The notes: generated by a model not told the origin, from the sequence alone. Shown: positions 11,314-24,753, counted from the stretch's first letter. The stretch is 64,000 bases of DNA from Ziziphus jujuba (GCF_031755915.1 NC_083383.1:562001-626000), one strand, 5' to 3'. Translations and numbers: made by a program.

Positions 11314-14300
11314 TCATGCTGTTGGTCGTGTCATCGTAGATAAACCACGGCCCAGAGGAACAACTCCTGGAAAGCCTTCATTGGATCCATCTTCTTCTAA
11401 GGAAGCTGCATAGATACAAATTTATGAAATAATATTGATGAAGGTCAGAGTGATATATATCCCAGAGGACCATTTTTTTTTTTTTTTTTTTTTTTTTTAA
11501 TAAATTTAAGAAAAAAAAAAAATTTTCAACAGGATCCCATTAGTATTACAGATTGAATCAACCAACATATCCTGATGCATTATTAATTAGGCTAAAGAAG
11601 TTACGTTTATTTATATTAAAAAAAAAAAAAATCATTTCAACAGGGTCCCATTACCATTACAGATTGAGTTCAACCAACATATCCTGAAGTATTATTAATT
11701 AGGCTAAAGAAATTATGTTTAAAGGGCTGCAATTTGGTTACATATTTAACAAAACTTCAACCAAGAATTGAAAATTTCCTTACCACCTTCATCATCATCA
11801 TCTTGAGCCCCTGCGATTCCAATGCAGGAATACAGAGAATCCTCATCAACTTTCAACTGATTGTATGCAAGGTATATGTCTTCAACACTAGCAGCTTCAT
11901 ATAATGATGTAAGATCTTTGATGCATGATATGTCCTGAACCACAAATCGAAGGTCATATTTAAGACAGTGACCAGATGAAATTACAGTCAACTGATAGTC
12001 TTTTCAGTTTTGACCAGAATAACCTATGTCTCATAGGGGGTGAGTAGATATTTCGACTTTACCTTCCTTGGAACAGAAGAAGCTTGCAAGTGAGCTAACA
12101 ATCCAAGCCAATAAGCATTTGACTTAATTTCAGCTTCATGTCTCATTAGAAGGGTTCTCTTAGCCTACAAGTGAAAAATATAAATTAAATAGCGTGTTCA
12201 GTTCCACATAAATAAAATAAAATAAAATAAAAAAGAAAAAGGATGCACAAATGGCTTCATTTGAACACACGAAGAAATGACATTAAGAAACAAACCCTGT
12301 CCAACTCCCTTTGAGAAATTTTGTTGCTATGCAAGCCTCTGAGAACATTCTTGCATGCATCAACAGCTTTATGGACCTGGATATTTATTAAAGCAAAATT
12401 AATGAAGAGGTTGGAAATGCCAGAAAACATTTTGCCAGCAGATACCATAAGATTGAATTCTCACCTTGCCCGGAGTTGATGTTACAGATATCACATACCA
12501 TCCAAGATTGAGTCTATCAAACAGGTTTAATTCGAATGAGACATCATATGTCAACCCAAGAGAATCCCTTACAGTTGTAAAAAGCCTGTAGAAAGCACCA
12601 TGATATATTTCACATCCCAGAAAATGCAACAAAATATGTCATCTTGAAAAACAACACCAAAAAAAAAAAAAAAAAAAAGAAAAAAGCTGAAAATAATTTC
12701 AGAAATATACAAAACGCAAAAATGATTTTATGGTCTTCGCCTGAGCCATGATGCTTCTGTTTCCATGCCCAAAGCAAATACTACAAGAGCTCTGAATAAT
12801 GGGGTTAAATGATCATCCTATTCAAGTAAACTTGTAATACCCACTTAATAATCCATTGATGTACACAAATTCAGAAAAGCTATTAACTGGTTTGCACTCT
12901 GTATATTAAGAAAGATTCCCCAAGAAAAAGTTAGCATAACTACAATAACATCCAAGTGCAATTAGACAAACACTGTCATACAGTAGGTATGGTTGCAAGG
13001 AAAGAGAAACAATCTACCACTTGCACACTCAAAAAATGCAGGTGCATTGCTACAGAATTAAGCTTTCATTATCTTCTTTTCTTTTTAAATAATAATAATA
13101 ATAATAACAAAATACAAAATCAATAATTTTAAATATGGGTTAACACCAGTAACTATCAGTTGTGAAGGAAAAACTACCTAGAATTTATAATCTCAGCCAG
13201 TAGCCCCATTGTGATGCCAAAGAAAAGTGGATGACCATGAAGTTTTCTTTGTGAATCCTTCCCAATATCATTGTTCTCCTCGAGCAGTTCCTGAGATTTT
13301 GGTTGGGCATCTGCATCTGCTTTTGCATCTGCATCTGCAGATGTTACACATGTATATCTCTATAAAAAACAGGATGACATTACATAATTCAAGAAGTTAT
13401 TCAACAACTTACCATCAAGGAAAATATTCGTAATGAACTCAAACAGGTCTTTCCCATCAACCGTAAATCCCCAACGGTTTGGTGCAGGGCCTGCAATATA
13501 AGCACATGCTCTCTCGTCGGTGTCCTTCAAGAATACCTTGTCAAGAGAATATTGCTATAAGTCACAGTTCAAACTTTATAAAAACATCAAATACTATGCA
13601 TTTGTCAAGTTAGATCTGCTTCTCACTTGCTGAGATTGCAAAACAGATGGGGACGGTCGAAATACAACAGGATTATATTCATGCTCCTTTCCAGAATGTC
13701 TTGTTTCTCTAACAGTGCCCAGGTAATCAAGAATACAAGACTCTATATCCTCCTCTGAAAAATCCCCAACTATACTTACCTGTAAAGATGGAGGAGAAAA
13801 GATCAAGCACGTTTTAAATGACAATGAACTTGAAGTTAAAATGTAATGTTCTGTAAAATTGATTAAAAATAAATAATATAAACGGTGGGATAATTTTTTC
13901 TTTATATTTTCACCAGACGAACATTATTAGTAATAATTTCACACATTTTTCCTCATTTAGTAAACTAAGACATTCTTCTCTGCTCGATTCTAAAACTTGT
14001 ACTTTTTCATTTGTAAAAAGAAGCCTCCACAAGCACAAATCTCTATCAGTATGTTATACCATCTTAAGGATAAGGATTCTTATTTCCCCATTCATTTGAT
14101 AATTTAATCAATAAAAAATTGTTTTTTATACTAATATAATATATTTAGCATATAGGATCTTTAGTCGAATAGAGGACCATTGAAGCTACAATTGATTGAG
14201 TTTAAATGTTTATTTTTTATCACTTTCCAGGTCGTTACAGGCATGCACAAATATATATAAAAATATATACATAAAATAATTATTAGGTGTGGACATCCAC

Positions 14301-16355
14301 AAGTTATTAAGTTGTGAACATCCACATCTGAATGTTGCGGGACATATGCTGCCCACCGCTCAATGAGCAACCTCTCCACTTTAGAAAGCATATACATGTG
14401 TATATATACAGAAATTATCAAGTCATGATATCCTGACTTTAACAAAATACGGAAACAAGTTATGGGATGCATAACGTTGGATAAGCATTACACATGTTGT
14501 GAAACGCGTATTTGTATTTTATTAAAGTTAGGATATCCTGATGTAAAAAGGACTACATAAATCTATATATCCTTGAGTTCAATAATGGGAGAAAAGACAG
14601 ACCTCCATGTTATTTCCTACAAACTGGTTCATCACTGCATCTTTTACAGTTTGCAATGTCAAAGTTTGTAACGACTTTGGTGTCGGCTCAACGAACCGCT
14701 CATCTCCATCCAACATTGCTAACATAAGTTTATGTGCAGTTGAGCGCTCCAAGCTTTTGGGAATGGACCGATAATATGACAAATATAATTGTCTTGCTCT
14801 ATCAAATGCATCATCCAGCCAAACGCTATGCTGAAAATTAGGAAGTATCAATCTAAAGCGTGGGAAAACGCATGCACATAGTGAAATGACCCTTGAAAGC
14901 AGGTCAAACCACATGGATGAGACCCACAAGAACAAAAATTCACATATTAGCATTCAGATATAGCTCATGATAGAGTTACCTCAAGAACCATATGCAGCAA
15001 CTGAAAAGCTGCACGCATCCCATTATCTCTTAATGTAAAACGGAACTCCATAGAGATAAATTCCTCAGTGGATTCCAAAGAGCAATTAATCAGGTGATTC
15101 ACACAGAAGAGTTCTACCTGAAGAAGTAGAAACAGATGTATGAGACTAGTATTAATAACAACCAAGATGCTCAAGCATTTTTTACATATAGATACATGAT
15201 GGATTTAGCTGCATATGAACTCATAATTATTAAGAATAGAGATAGAGACAGAAGGAGAGGCAATATTTATCTTCACACACCTGCTCCCTTGAAAAGCTGC
15301 CAACACGGCCTCCCTCACTGAGAGTTCGAACACCCACAACAACAGCTCCTTTTGACTCAGAAATTTCAACAGCTCGTCCACCACCAACCATAAGCCGCAT
15401 TACACCTCCACAAGCTTCACTTTTTGATATCTATATATGATAAATAATATTAGTAAATGAGATTCACAGAGCAAATACAAGAGAACCACCAAAGACATGT
15501 CTACGCAAGTACTCCATAACATCTAAAAGAAAAAATATAAGCATGGACAAATGGCATTCCCCTTTTTCACAGCAACAATGGAAATATCTTATTTACCCTT
15601 AAGTTCTTTTTTTCCTTTTTTTAATATATATATATATATAATATTTATGGTTGTTTGTTTTTATAACCTAACATTAAGTTTTAAAAATTTGTATCTTAAT
15701 AGAATAAGCTAAAAAAAAATGTACCTTACTTCTTAATGAGAAATTGTCTGGTTCTACTTTTACACTTTGTTTCCAAAATTATCCTAAATATATCACATTA
15801 TTTCCTCTCTTCCTTCCCATATGCTCTCTTTAATCTCGGCTCTTGCTTCCTTCCCCACCCAACTCATCATCCCTTCCATAACCCTAACCTATGATCCCCA
15901 TATGCTACTAACTATGGCTGCTCATCGCAGTCACCAGCTATTGGATAGCAAAATGACAAGGCTGCTAGGCCACCATATGCATGAGCGTACAGCCGAAAAA
16001 GAAGATTAGGATGAAGAAACAGATGGAGGAGAAAAGAATATCGTTTAGGGTTAGGGTTAGATGGTGGATTTTTAATTTTCTAAATTATCCTTAAATGTTT
16101 CAAATTTTAAATTGGGATAAAATTGTAAATCCAAATCCATATTATTTATAAATGTCCAAAAGAGTTAAATCATTATAATCTGAAATTATTATTGCCTTAA
16201 AAAATAAATAAATAAATTAAGAGTTACTCAAGTCTACCTAGATATTAATGTTAACTTAAATATACTTTCATTGATTTATCCTAAAGATTTCATTTGAATT
16301 GGAATTTGGTTATTCACCATGTATGAGGATCCCCGCTAAGCATCCATGGCTGAAT

Positions 16356-16387
<32 letters not shown>

Positions 16388-19300
16388 AGTAGGTTCAATT
16401 CCTACTACATGCACGCCAATGGGACCCTCCAATAAAATAAGTCTATTAGAATTGGCTCTGTATCAATGGAATCCCACCATCCATACATAATGAATTGGTG
16501 TGGTATATTTATATCATAAACATTAAAAATCAAAGACAACCTTAGACACTGTATGTCATCTAAAACACAAAAGAATAAGCTTAACCAGTGAAAATACGTG
16601 AGTAATCAATCAAATTAAATCTATAAATAACGAAGTTAAAACTCAAATGGGGTTGTCAAAGCTACCCCTTTGGGCTGCTTTTGGTGAACCTATACTTCAA
16701 TTTTTGCATATTTTATGGTAAACTAACTCAATACAAGAATATATAGAAAGAAAGGATGCATGACGCAAAAAAAGAGGAAAAAAGAAAAAAAGAGAAAGAG
16801 CTTAGAATATGCGAAAGCAAGGGTTTTCCCCCTTGTAAAAAGGAAAGCCTTTTATTGTAATTTCATGATTAGCTGAATGGATCATATGGCATACCTTGTA
16901 ATTTACAGCGATTCCATTTGAAAGACGGCATTGAGTAATTCCTGTTTCCTTGTCATGAACTTTTTTCACATTTGTTCCTTGACTTAAAGGAATGAAGGTT
17001 GGCCTGCGCTCTAACCTTAAGTCATGTAACTGCGATGAAGATATCAATTCTTTTGGCACCTCAAGCTGCACAAACAAGTGAAAATACGGATAAACAGAAA
17101 GTATACTTAGACAGAAAGTTTTCACACATAACCAACAATTTGAACTTATACAGTAATTAGATAAGCTTCTAAGAAAAGACACCTCAGGCTCGCACTCAAT
17201 AGGCTCCTCTAATCCTGATTTTATAGCAGCACTAATCTCACTGGGAGAAATGGTGAATTCAGTTTCACCCTTTCCATCAACATGAACAGTCTTCGGAACA
17301 CATGCAACAATTGCTGCAGGAAGGGGTGCAGTAGGTTTTCCAAAATCAGAAACAAATTCTAAAACCTTGGCACCAACAGAATTTACCTACACCACAAAAT
17401 AATTCCAATAAGAAGAGATATCAATACAAAAGAACATAAGTCAAATAGCATAAATTTCTCAAGGTTACAATTACAACTTAATTTCTAGCCCAACATTCTA
17501 ATAGAAAAGCAAGACTATCCAGGAAAGGAAACGGGAAACCATGGCCCTTAGGGATCAGAATTATTGCAAATTGTTAGCACTAGCACAGTTTAAGATGCAA
17601 GCAAGGAAATCTTTATAACTCATAAACTCTTGGTAAGGAGACATACACATTGATATGCTTTTGTCAGCAAGCAGACCTTAATATATAACTGAAGCAGCTG
17701 ATAAAAATATTAAATCTTGGTTCGAAATTGAGTTTAGACAGGCATCAGGAAGTCAAACTTCACTTTAGAAGCTAAAATCTCTTTCATAAATATTGATTAA
17801 AAAGATAACAAATACATGGCCTCATCTTTTACAAGGCAATGAGCTTCAAGTGATGCCTCATATAATCAAGCATGCATAAGTAAAAAATTGATGTTTAAAA
17901 CAGTAATACTTTTCCGGTCAGTTAATAATGCAAAGAGGGGTAGGATGAGAGAGACAGAGAGAATGACAAAAAACAGGAGACAACAATGGCTGAAATTAGG
18001 GAAATACTACCTCGTCGAGTGTTACTGTTCCTGCAACAGCAACCAAACTTCCATGTCCTTGCCTCTGATCCATCACCGAATGGCCCAGAGCATCACTTTC
18101 CATAATGAAATCCAAATTATCAACAGATGATACGTTATCAATCATAGCCGCTAGATGTTCACTGTCTTTTAACAGTGCATCCATGTAGCGAGTTAATTCA
18201 CCCCTGGTAACCCCAAACTCTTTAAGCCGGCGGACCTGGCACAAAGAAAATCATAAATAAGACTAACAGAAAAAAGTGCTGTTTTGGATTGGAAACTATA
18301 GGAAAAAATTATAAATTAAATTAACCTCCTGAACAGCAACTTCTATTGCTCTTTGCCAATTCTTGGGTTCAGCAGTTACAGTAAGAGTAGTAACCGTGCA
18401 TCCTTCCCTTCCAGAATCACTATGATCCAATTCAATTGATGTGAATGGTGGATTTGAACTCTGAATTTTCAAGGTATTAGTTGACTTTTAAAAGCTGTAC
18501 GGTATTTTAAATAAAATATAAAAATAAGATAAACATAAATAGAAACCAGCTTGAAAGTTCCAATTATAAGCTTCATAGAAGACCCAAAAACTTTCATGAA
18601 ACTGAAAATTAATTATCAACTACTATTTCAGACCATGCTTTACCCCAGCTATTATCGTAGAAAAACAACTTAAGCAACAAGACATGACCCAAAAAAAAAA
18701 AAAAAAAAAAGAAACTAAAACTCATCTAGTATGTTTTTCACAAAACCAAAGAGGATAGAAATGGTACACATACACCATGAGCCCACCTTGTATCTAGTAT
18801 TAATTCGGAAGTGCAAAGCTGACAAAAATATTCTCTTCATGAGAACATTTCGCAAGTCACCATATGTTTGAACCTTGTTAACAGGAATCTGCAGTTGTTT
18901 CATAAAAAAAAAAAATATTCAGAAAAAAAGAGAAAATTAGGTAGGCAACTCCACTAGTCAAAGGTTTCTTTACCAAAAATCTAAAACATAATTTAATACC
19001 AAAACATAAAAAATAATTACCAAAAAAAAAATCTAAAGATATATTCTTTAAACTAGCCATAATGCTTTTGCGATAACTAAAGGTTATAATATTTTCCATA
19101 ACTACGTAAAAGTACCACTGTTCTCTTCTACCTAGATCATAAATTAAGCAACATATTGAAATCCAAACTCTCTCAAGCTCTAAATACACATAAGAGTATT
19201 CAAATCACTGAGAGGATGGTTAATTATTGCAACAAAAAAGTTTCCAATCAAACTGAAGAACCTCATCAACATATAGATATAGGTTCATAACAAAGAAAAG

Positions 19301-22300
19301 GATCAGCCATGTGCACTGCACTAGGCAAGCATAGGATGGATACTGAACCAAGGGCAGAAGTATCTTACACCGTATGATTTGATATATTTAAGAATTTAAG
19401 AAAAAACTTCCACCCCATAAGCTTTATGGCAACCTTAGAAGTAAAGAAGGTATATCCATAAGAAACATGCTATAGCAAAATGATTGAGCTATACTTTTCA
19501 ATACCACAGAATCTTGGGCTCAAGTAGCCCAACTGTGATCCATCCTATTTAACAGATGCATAATAGTCATGTCACTTGCTCATATTATTTTATAAATCAA
19601 CTTGTAGAAGCATCACTTTTTGTCTTTGGTCTTCCAATTAAAACATACATTTTTGTTCAACCTATAATTCATAGCTCTATTATGCTTTTTCAATTTTTAG
19701 TAAGAAGAAATGGATCCTTGCATCAAAGTTGTTACTTGCTAGCGGCAAAAGACAATAACAAACTGGAATATATTAAGTAAGCAAATGAAACAACTTCTTG
19801 GAAATCTCTATATAAGTTCAACCAGATAATTTAAAAAGCCCAACAAATCTCTTTACCTTGCAAAACATATTAAAGGAGAAATTTTGAATCAATTCATGCT
19901 GAAAAATCTGTGGAGGCTTCTGATTTGTGCTGTTTCCAGGGAGTGACCAATTATGCTTTACAGGAGGACGGACTGCATGCCTTTCCTTTCTAGAGATTTT
20001 AGATTGCTCGATGGAATTAGACGATTTTTCATTAGATAAACTTCCAGCCAGCCCCACTGCGAGCTTAGGAACAAGGAAATTAGCCATTGCACCAAACGCA
20101 CTAGAAGCAGGTGAAGGAACTGCCTCAGTCTCTAAGCCAGTTTGCTCAAATACTGCCTGCAAGGAGGCAACTAAGTCTAGTCAATATGTTGATTCCAGGA
20201 GTGAATTGAAAGGCTACTAGAACATAAACAATAAAAAAGGATATATGAAATAAATTTGCGGCATACTTCAATCTGGTAGATTGTCTTAGTGATGTTATCA
20301 ATATCCCCAACAATGTATAGGGTTGCATTTCCAGGGAAGTACCAACGCTCATGGAATTTCCTTATTTTGTCTACATCCCACTTCTTTATCTGCTCTTCTA
20401 GTCCAATTGGGAACCTTTTGCTCAGCTTGTTCTCAGAATGTAGATGCTGTAACAACTGTGCTCAAAAGTACAGGACATAAACATTATACAAATAGATTAA
20501 CCTTGTAAAAAACAAAAAGCATCCCAAGTTCATACCTGGCAATCAACACGATAATCTATAGTATTCATCATTTGTAATTCAGAAAGTATAGCACGCCGTT
20601 CTTTCTCAACTCGAGAAGCTAGGAATTTTGGTTGAAAAGCTATCTGTACATATGCATGAAATACTAGATGTTACCCTAAATGTAGCAGTCCAATTCAAAT
20701 AAATTTGTCAAACAAATCACGATAAAATTTGCTCAAAAACTATAGGATAAAATGACAATGTTCATGGAACTAAAGTCTAACAAATTTTCTTTCTAATTCC
20801 ATTTAGGGCATGTTTGTCGAACAGGACTGGATTAGATTGAACTGGACTATTTTAACTCTAGTCCAATCAGCTTTAAATTATGCTCAATTTAATTAGACTA
20901 GACTCCAAAAAGTCCAATCCCATCCAAGCTAGTCCTGCAACAAACAGGCCCTTAAGGTACAAATGTCACCAAAAAGCAAAACCAAATTAGTAATACCTCG
21001 TTCAAGGCATCCAGTACATATGGAAGGAGATCTCCATCAGAGTCCTGTAGGTACCATTTATTTTGGTCAACATAGTTTGTAAACAGGAACAATAAAGAGC
21101 ACTAACTAAATCTCATGATTAAATATTTAACAACATGAAATAATTTCACACGCTTCCCTGGCAATTTGAAATCTTAGCATACTTACCATTGTATTTTCAT
21201 TTTTTGTGGAAACTTCCCTTTGGGTTTCACTTTCTTTGCAATTTCTCCCTTCTTTTAGAATAAAATATAAAATTGGGTCAAAATTTACGAATAGAATGAC
21301 AAAATAAATCTCAGAAACAAAATTTACAGTCTTATTGACAGATTAGAATAATATAATTAAAGTTTCTAATGATGATGTTAGAAGTATTATTCCTCGAAAA
21401 TAAATTTTTGAGCCTCTAACTATTACATTTAATTAAATTGAAATAATATTATCTTGTTTGAATTATTTTGTCATTTAACCCATAATTTTGACCTAATTTT
21501 CTTTGCAAAAGAGAAAGTGAACCTCAAAGGGAAGTTTCTGCCAAAAATGAAATAATGTCACACCTGTCAAAGGGAACCTCAATATGGTCCCTAAACTTAT
21601 TTTCTAAGCAACTGTCACACCTGAACAATGAAATAATATCAAATTGGTTTTTTGTTAGGTTTTTGGTTAGAGTTTGACAATGTTGACTATGGAACACTCA
21701 AATAGTTCATCTATTTACACAATAAATTTTTAAATCAAAACATTTTTTTTTTCTTCAGAAAAAATGCTAAAAGAGGAAATAAAACATATACAGGAAGTTG
21801 TTTCATTTTTATTCCAGCAAAAAATTCAGGGAACAAACAAGAAGCAACTCACATTACATGGTTGGTTTTTATATAGTCATACCTTAGACATATCACACAC
21901 TTTCAGATTCCTCAGAAACAAATTTAGTAGAAAACAGGGATATAAATTCTTAAAACAGATATGCAACGTTAAGACTAAGATTTAATTCAAGAATTACCAA
22001 AGACAACTTACCTACCACAAAAACATAACCAAAAAAAAGGAGTAATAGATAGGGGAGGAGAGAGAAAAAGAGTAACCTTTGTACTAGTTGGTGCATGGAT
22101 GTGAAACACTGTATGATGGAAATCAGTGTAAGCATTAGATCGAGCCCCTGTCCCTAGAAGTTTCTCACGTTTCTTACTCCCAAGGAATGCTACATGCTCA
22201 ATCATATGTGCAATTCCTTGCTCATCATCTTCCTCATCAATTGATCCCACATGGACTTCCATGTGTGCTTCAAACCTAAAATTCCAACAAGGTTTCATAT

Positions 22301-24339
22301 GAGAGAGACAGCTTACCTTTATTATCATCCTATTATAGACAGAACAGAACTGATCAAACACAGGCATTTGACACACCCTCAATTCTGCTCTTGCCATATT
22401 CTGTATAACCTTATCAGATTTCATGATAATTTATTGGACTTTGAAAAGAAGTCACAAATTCTTTTTAATAACTATTAAATGTTTGAGTCTTTTGACATTC
22501 TATCCAATTAAATTGTTACATATGTTTAAAGGAAACAAAAAATTGCATAAATACAAAGTTCTATAAATATTCCTACCACTTTTTCAACATTATAAATTTC
22601 ATTAAAATTTAAAAAAAAAAAAAATAATCTCTTTGATGTCAAGTTTAATGTGGGACTACTAGTTAATTAGTAGAAAGAAGGATATGAAGCGAGGGATGGC
22701 GATACCCTAACCTTACAAACACTATCCAACTAAAAATATACCATACAAAAACATATCTACTGAATCAATCAACATCATCATTTGTCTCCATCCCACAACC
22801 CCAGCTTGCTAAGATGAACACTAAGAATGATTGGTTGAAAGACTCAAAAAACCATTTTGACTATCACCCTGAAATATGGGTAACCATGGTCACTGATTAC
22901 AATAGTATGCCGAAAGATCTAGATAACTGTTAATGAACCTCAAGAAGAGCAATAACATTTCACAAAAACATTGAGCTATTGGGCAAAGCAGTTTTCACTA
23001 ATATAAAGTGACTTCTTAAAATAAATTGCTCTAATTTATAAAAAATGATGTGAAGAAATAAATGTCTATATTTATGAAAAATAAGCTTTTTAATCTTTGC
23101 CCTCACTTTTTTATGAATATATTTGACTTGATTTGGTAAACTACAGCATTATGCCAGTTCTCTGAGTGCATTTCCACTTCTAAAATAAGTTAAAGATTAA
23201 TTTTTACGTGTGAGCTGCACACGAAACATTCACTTTTTTTTTTTTTTTTTATGATACTGGAACCCATCTTTCATTGTATCTGTAAATTTGTTACTATCAA
23301 ACATAGATGAACTATACCTGTTGGGAGGAACCTTATTTGGCAAAATGAGATAGCGCATCCCATTTTTCAATTGCCCTCGATACAGCTTTGGATGAGAAGG
23401 AAGTTCAGAATTTAAAAACACCTCTAACTCTGTTTCTACTCCAGGATACAATAAATCCAAATCTTGTTTCTCAACAATACCATCTGGACAGGATGTACTT
23501 GCTGCATGTGGCTCATCAGGGCCCACAGTTGCACGTGGAACATGAACAGGCTTCACCTAGAAATTACAAAAACCAGAGCAAATGCAAAAGAATTTTCATA
23601 GGAACGTGGGTGGACAATATTACGCTATAATCAGCGTTGAAAACTGCCAAATTCACACTGAAAATTTCACAAGAACATGAACTACTGTGATTGAGAACAA
23701 AACATGTTAGTAATAAGTGATAAAGTAGAAAAAGAATCTCATTAAATATAAAAGCTGCAGAAATTCGAACCCGTCATGTCAATTCCATAAGGAACCGATG
23801 ATGCAGAACAAGGATCAAAAGAAGATGAAATCTACGAAATCGAATATTGTAGACTCTAATATACACATACACACCAGGAGGAGATGCACTTGTAATTAGT
23901 TTAACAGAATAAAAATGTATTATTGACCGCGAAACCAAGACGGTGCATCAAAAGAAGTAACTTACGGAAGTATGGTGAAGTTTGGGCTTGACTAAATGAA
24001 AGGAAGATTTGTCAGGGAAGGCTCTTGGTATAGATGTGTTGAGGAGTGGACCATGTCTGCTTCGGCAAATGGAGCTAGAAATGCAATTGTGCAGGGTAAA
24101 AAACGGTGTTTCAGCCACTGGCACACCGACCATGGAAGCATATTGTCCCCGAGTACTGCTCTTCTTCTTCTTTCTACTATAGAACCCACCGCCGCCGCCA
24201 TAGCAAATCCCATGAGGGCACCTTTCACGCACAGAGAATGCCGTGAATGAGTGAAAAAGATTATTGTTGTCATCGGGAATAGAACAAATAGAACAAGAGA
24301 GATTTCCAACTAACTTTCAAGAAATCAATTATCTATGTA

Positions 24340-24385
<46 letters not shown>

Positions 24386-24753
24386 TAAACTGGACGGATT
24401 GAATTTACAATAGCAGTGGGGCAGTGGTGTTTGTTCAATTGAAAAGAAAAGAAATTAAAAGTGGATAGATAAAGATAAAGAAATTAAAAAAGCAGAGGCG
24501 AGTAATGAAAATAGTAAAAATAAAGAAAAGAGCAAAGAAACCCTAAGAATGGAATAAAAATGGAAGAACAAGAAAAGAGAGGTAGAGGAAGTTACCTGGT
24601 GGGAGTGGGACAGAAAAAAGATAGACGAGGAAGAGGAGGAGGAGGACGTCGGAGGCACTGAACCCGCCGCCGCGGACAGCAACTTCCTTGTAATCTCCGT
24701 GACGGATAAACTTCGGCCAACCCCGCCACGCACCCCGTCCCTATGGCAGCCAT
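11314..24753 (-). CDS. SPP: stromal processing peptidase, chloroplast (M16 metallopeptidase)
   Basis: Removes transit peptides from imported proteins in the chloroplast stroma (family knowledge). Twenty-four exons, read downward: 24753-24596, 24221-23966, 23556-23318, 22275-22077, 21044-20997, 20643-20536, 20455-20267, 20156-19857, 18888-18787, 18460-18326, 18235-18011, 17386-17183, 17065-16895, 15430-15281, 15117-14980, 14830-14603, 13779-13627, 13536-13413, 13334-13178, 12585-12465, 12376-12296, 12164-12063, 11934-11784, 11405-11314. They total 3831 bases, 1276 aa plus stop, close to the usual ~1250-1265. The N-terminal ~150 residues are Arg/Ser-rich and acid-poor like a transit peptide. 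The inverted zinc motif HMIEH is at 241-245 and the third ligand E322 lies 77 residues further on, as in pitrilysin. Further conserved blocks are GTGARSNAYTDFHHTVFHIH, RFPIGLEEQIKKWDVDKIR and the C-terminal half-domain (RLFTTVRDSLGLTYDVSFEL). The least certain exons are 1 and 2, where the frame choice rests on the CCACCAG/GTAAC donor. Confidence 0.95.
11525..11722. repeat. 111-bp tandem duplication in the last peptidase intron
   Basis: TTCAACAGGATCCCATTA at 11525 and TTCAACAGGGTCCCATTA at 11636 begin two ~87-bp copies that share CAACCAACATATCCTGA and TTATTAATTAGGCTAAAGAA. An A-rich linker separates them. Confidence 0.85.
14423..14541. repeat. 30-bp inverted repeat (hairpin) in peptidase intron 16
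   Basis: The stretch around GATATCCTGACTTTAACAAAATAC (left arm, about 14427-14452) matches the reverse complement of GTATTTTATTAAAGTTAGGATATC (right arm, about 14512-14535). About 60 bp lie between the arms. No known element ends were recognised. Confidence 0.6.
16295..16530 (+). other. nuclear insertion of plastid DNA around trnI-CAU
   Basis: About 235 bp match, as remembered, the chloroplast segment between rpl23 and ycf2: ATTCACCATGTATGAGGATC, then trnI-CAU, then CCAATGGGACCCTCCAATAA, TTGGCTCTGTATCAATGG and ATTGGTGTGGTATAT. It contains point changes and a small insertion (AATAAAATAAG), so it is an old nuclear copy and not plastid contamination. It sits in intron 13 of the stromal peptidase gene (15431-16894), in the opposite orientation to that gene. 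Confidence 0.9.
16340..16413 (+). pseudogene. trnI-CAU: plastid-derived trnI-CAU copy
   Basis: GCATCCA acceptor arm, D-arm TGGCTGAATGGTTA, anticodon loop CTCATAA with CAU, and T-arm AGGTTCAATTCCT are recognisable. The 3' acceptor strand reads ACATGCA where TGGATGC-type pairing is expected, so the acceptor stem is damaged. As a bacterial-type plastid tRNA in a nuclear intron it is almost certainly not functional. The CAU anticodon would need plastid lysidine modification to read Ile codons. Confidence 0.85.
20806..20951. mobile_element. Tourist-like (PIF/Harbinger) MITE
   Basis: 146 bp in peptidase intron 5. The left end GGGCATGTTTGTCGAACAGG and the reverse complement of the right end, GGGCCTGTTTGTTGCAGGAC, form terminal inverted repeats of the common plant GGGCCTGTTTG type. 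The element is flanked by TTA on both sides (20803-20805, 20952-20954), the 3-bp duplication of this superfamily. Internal sequence repeats AGTCCAATC/GGACT motifs in both orientations, so it can fold on itself. Confidence 0.8.
21192..21555. mobile_element. inverted-repeat element (MITE-like) in peptidase intron 4
   Basis: The left arm (TTTTTTGTGGAAACTTCCCTTT...GTTTCACTTTCT...GGTCAAAATTT) is matched by the reverse complement of the right arm (AAATTTTGACC region to GGGAAGTTTCTGCCAAAAATG). These are ~80-100-bp imperfect terminal inverted repeats around a ~180-bp AT-rich core. No clear target duplication was found, so the superfamily is uncertain. Confidence 0.6.
24343..24380. repeat. (TA)n microsatellite in peptidase intron 1
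   Basis: Long AT dinucleotide run between exon 2 and exon 1 of the stromal peptidase gene. Confidence 0.8.

Noticed and set aside
15821..16009. 62-aa plus-strand frame in peptidase intron 13
   Set aside because: No similarity recognised and no splice context; probably part of unidentified intron filler.
16046..16065. Telomere-like TTTAGGGTTAGGGTTAG
   Set aside because: Only about two units, so chance or trivial; not an interstitial telomere array.
16340..16413. Functional nuclear tRNA gene
   Set aside because: The sequence is the plastid trnI-CAU with its plastid flanks and a damaged acceptor stem, so it is a transferred copy.
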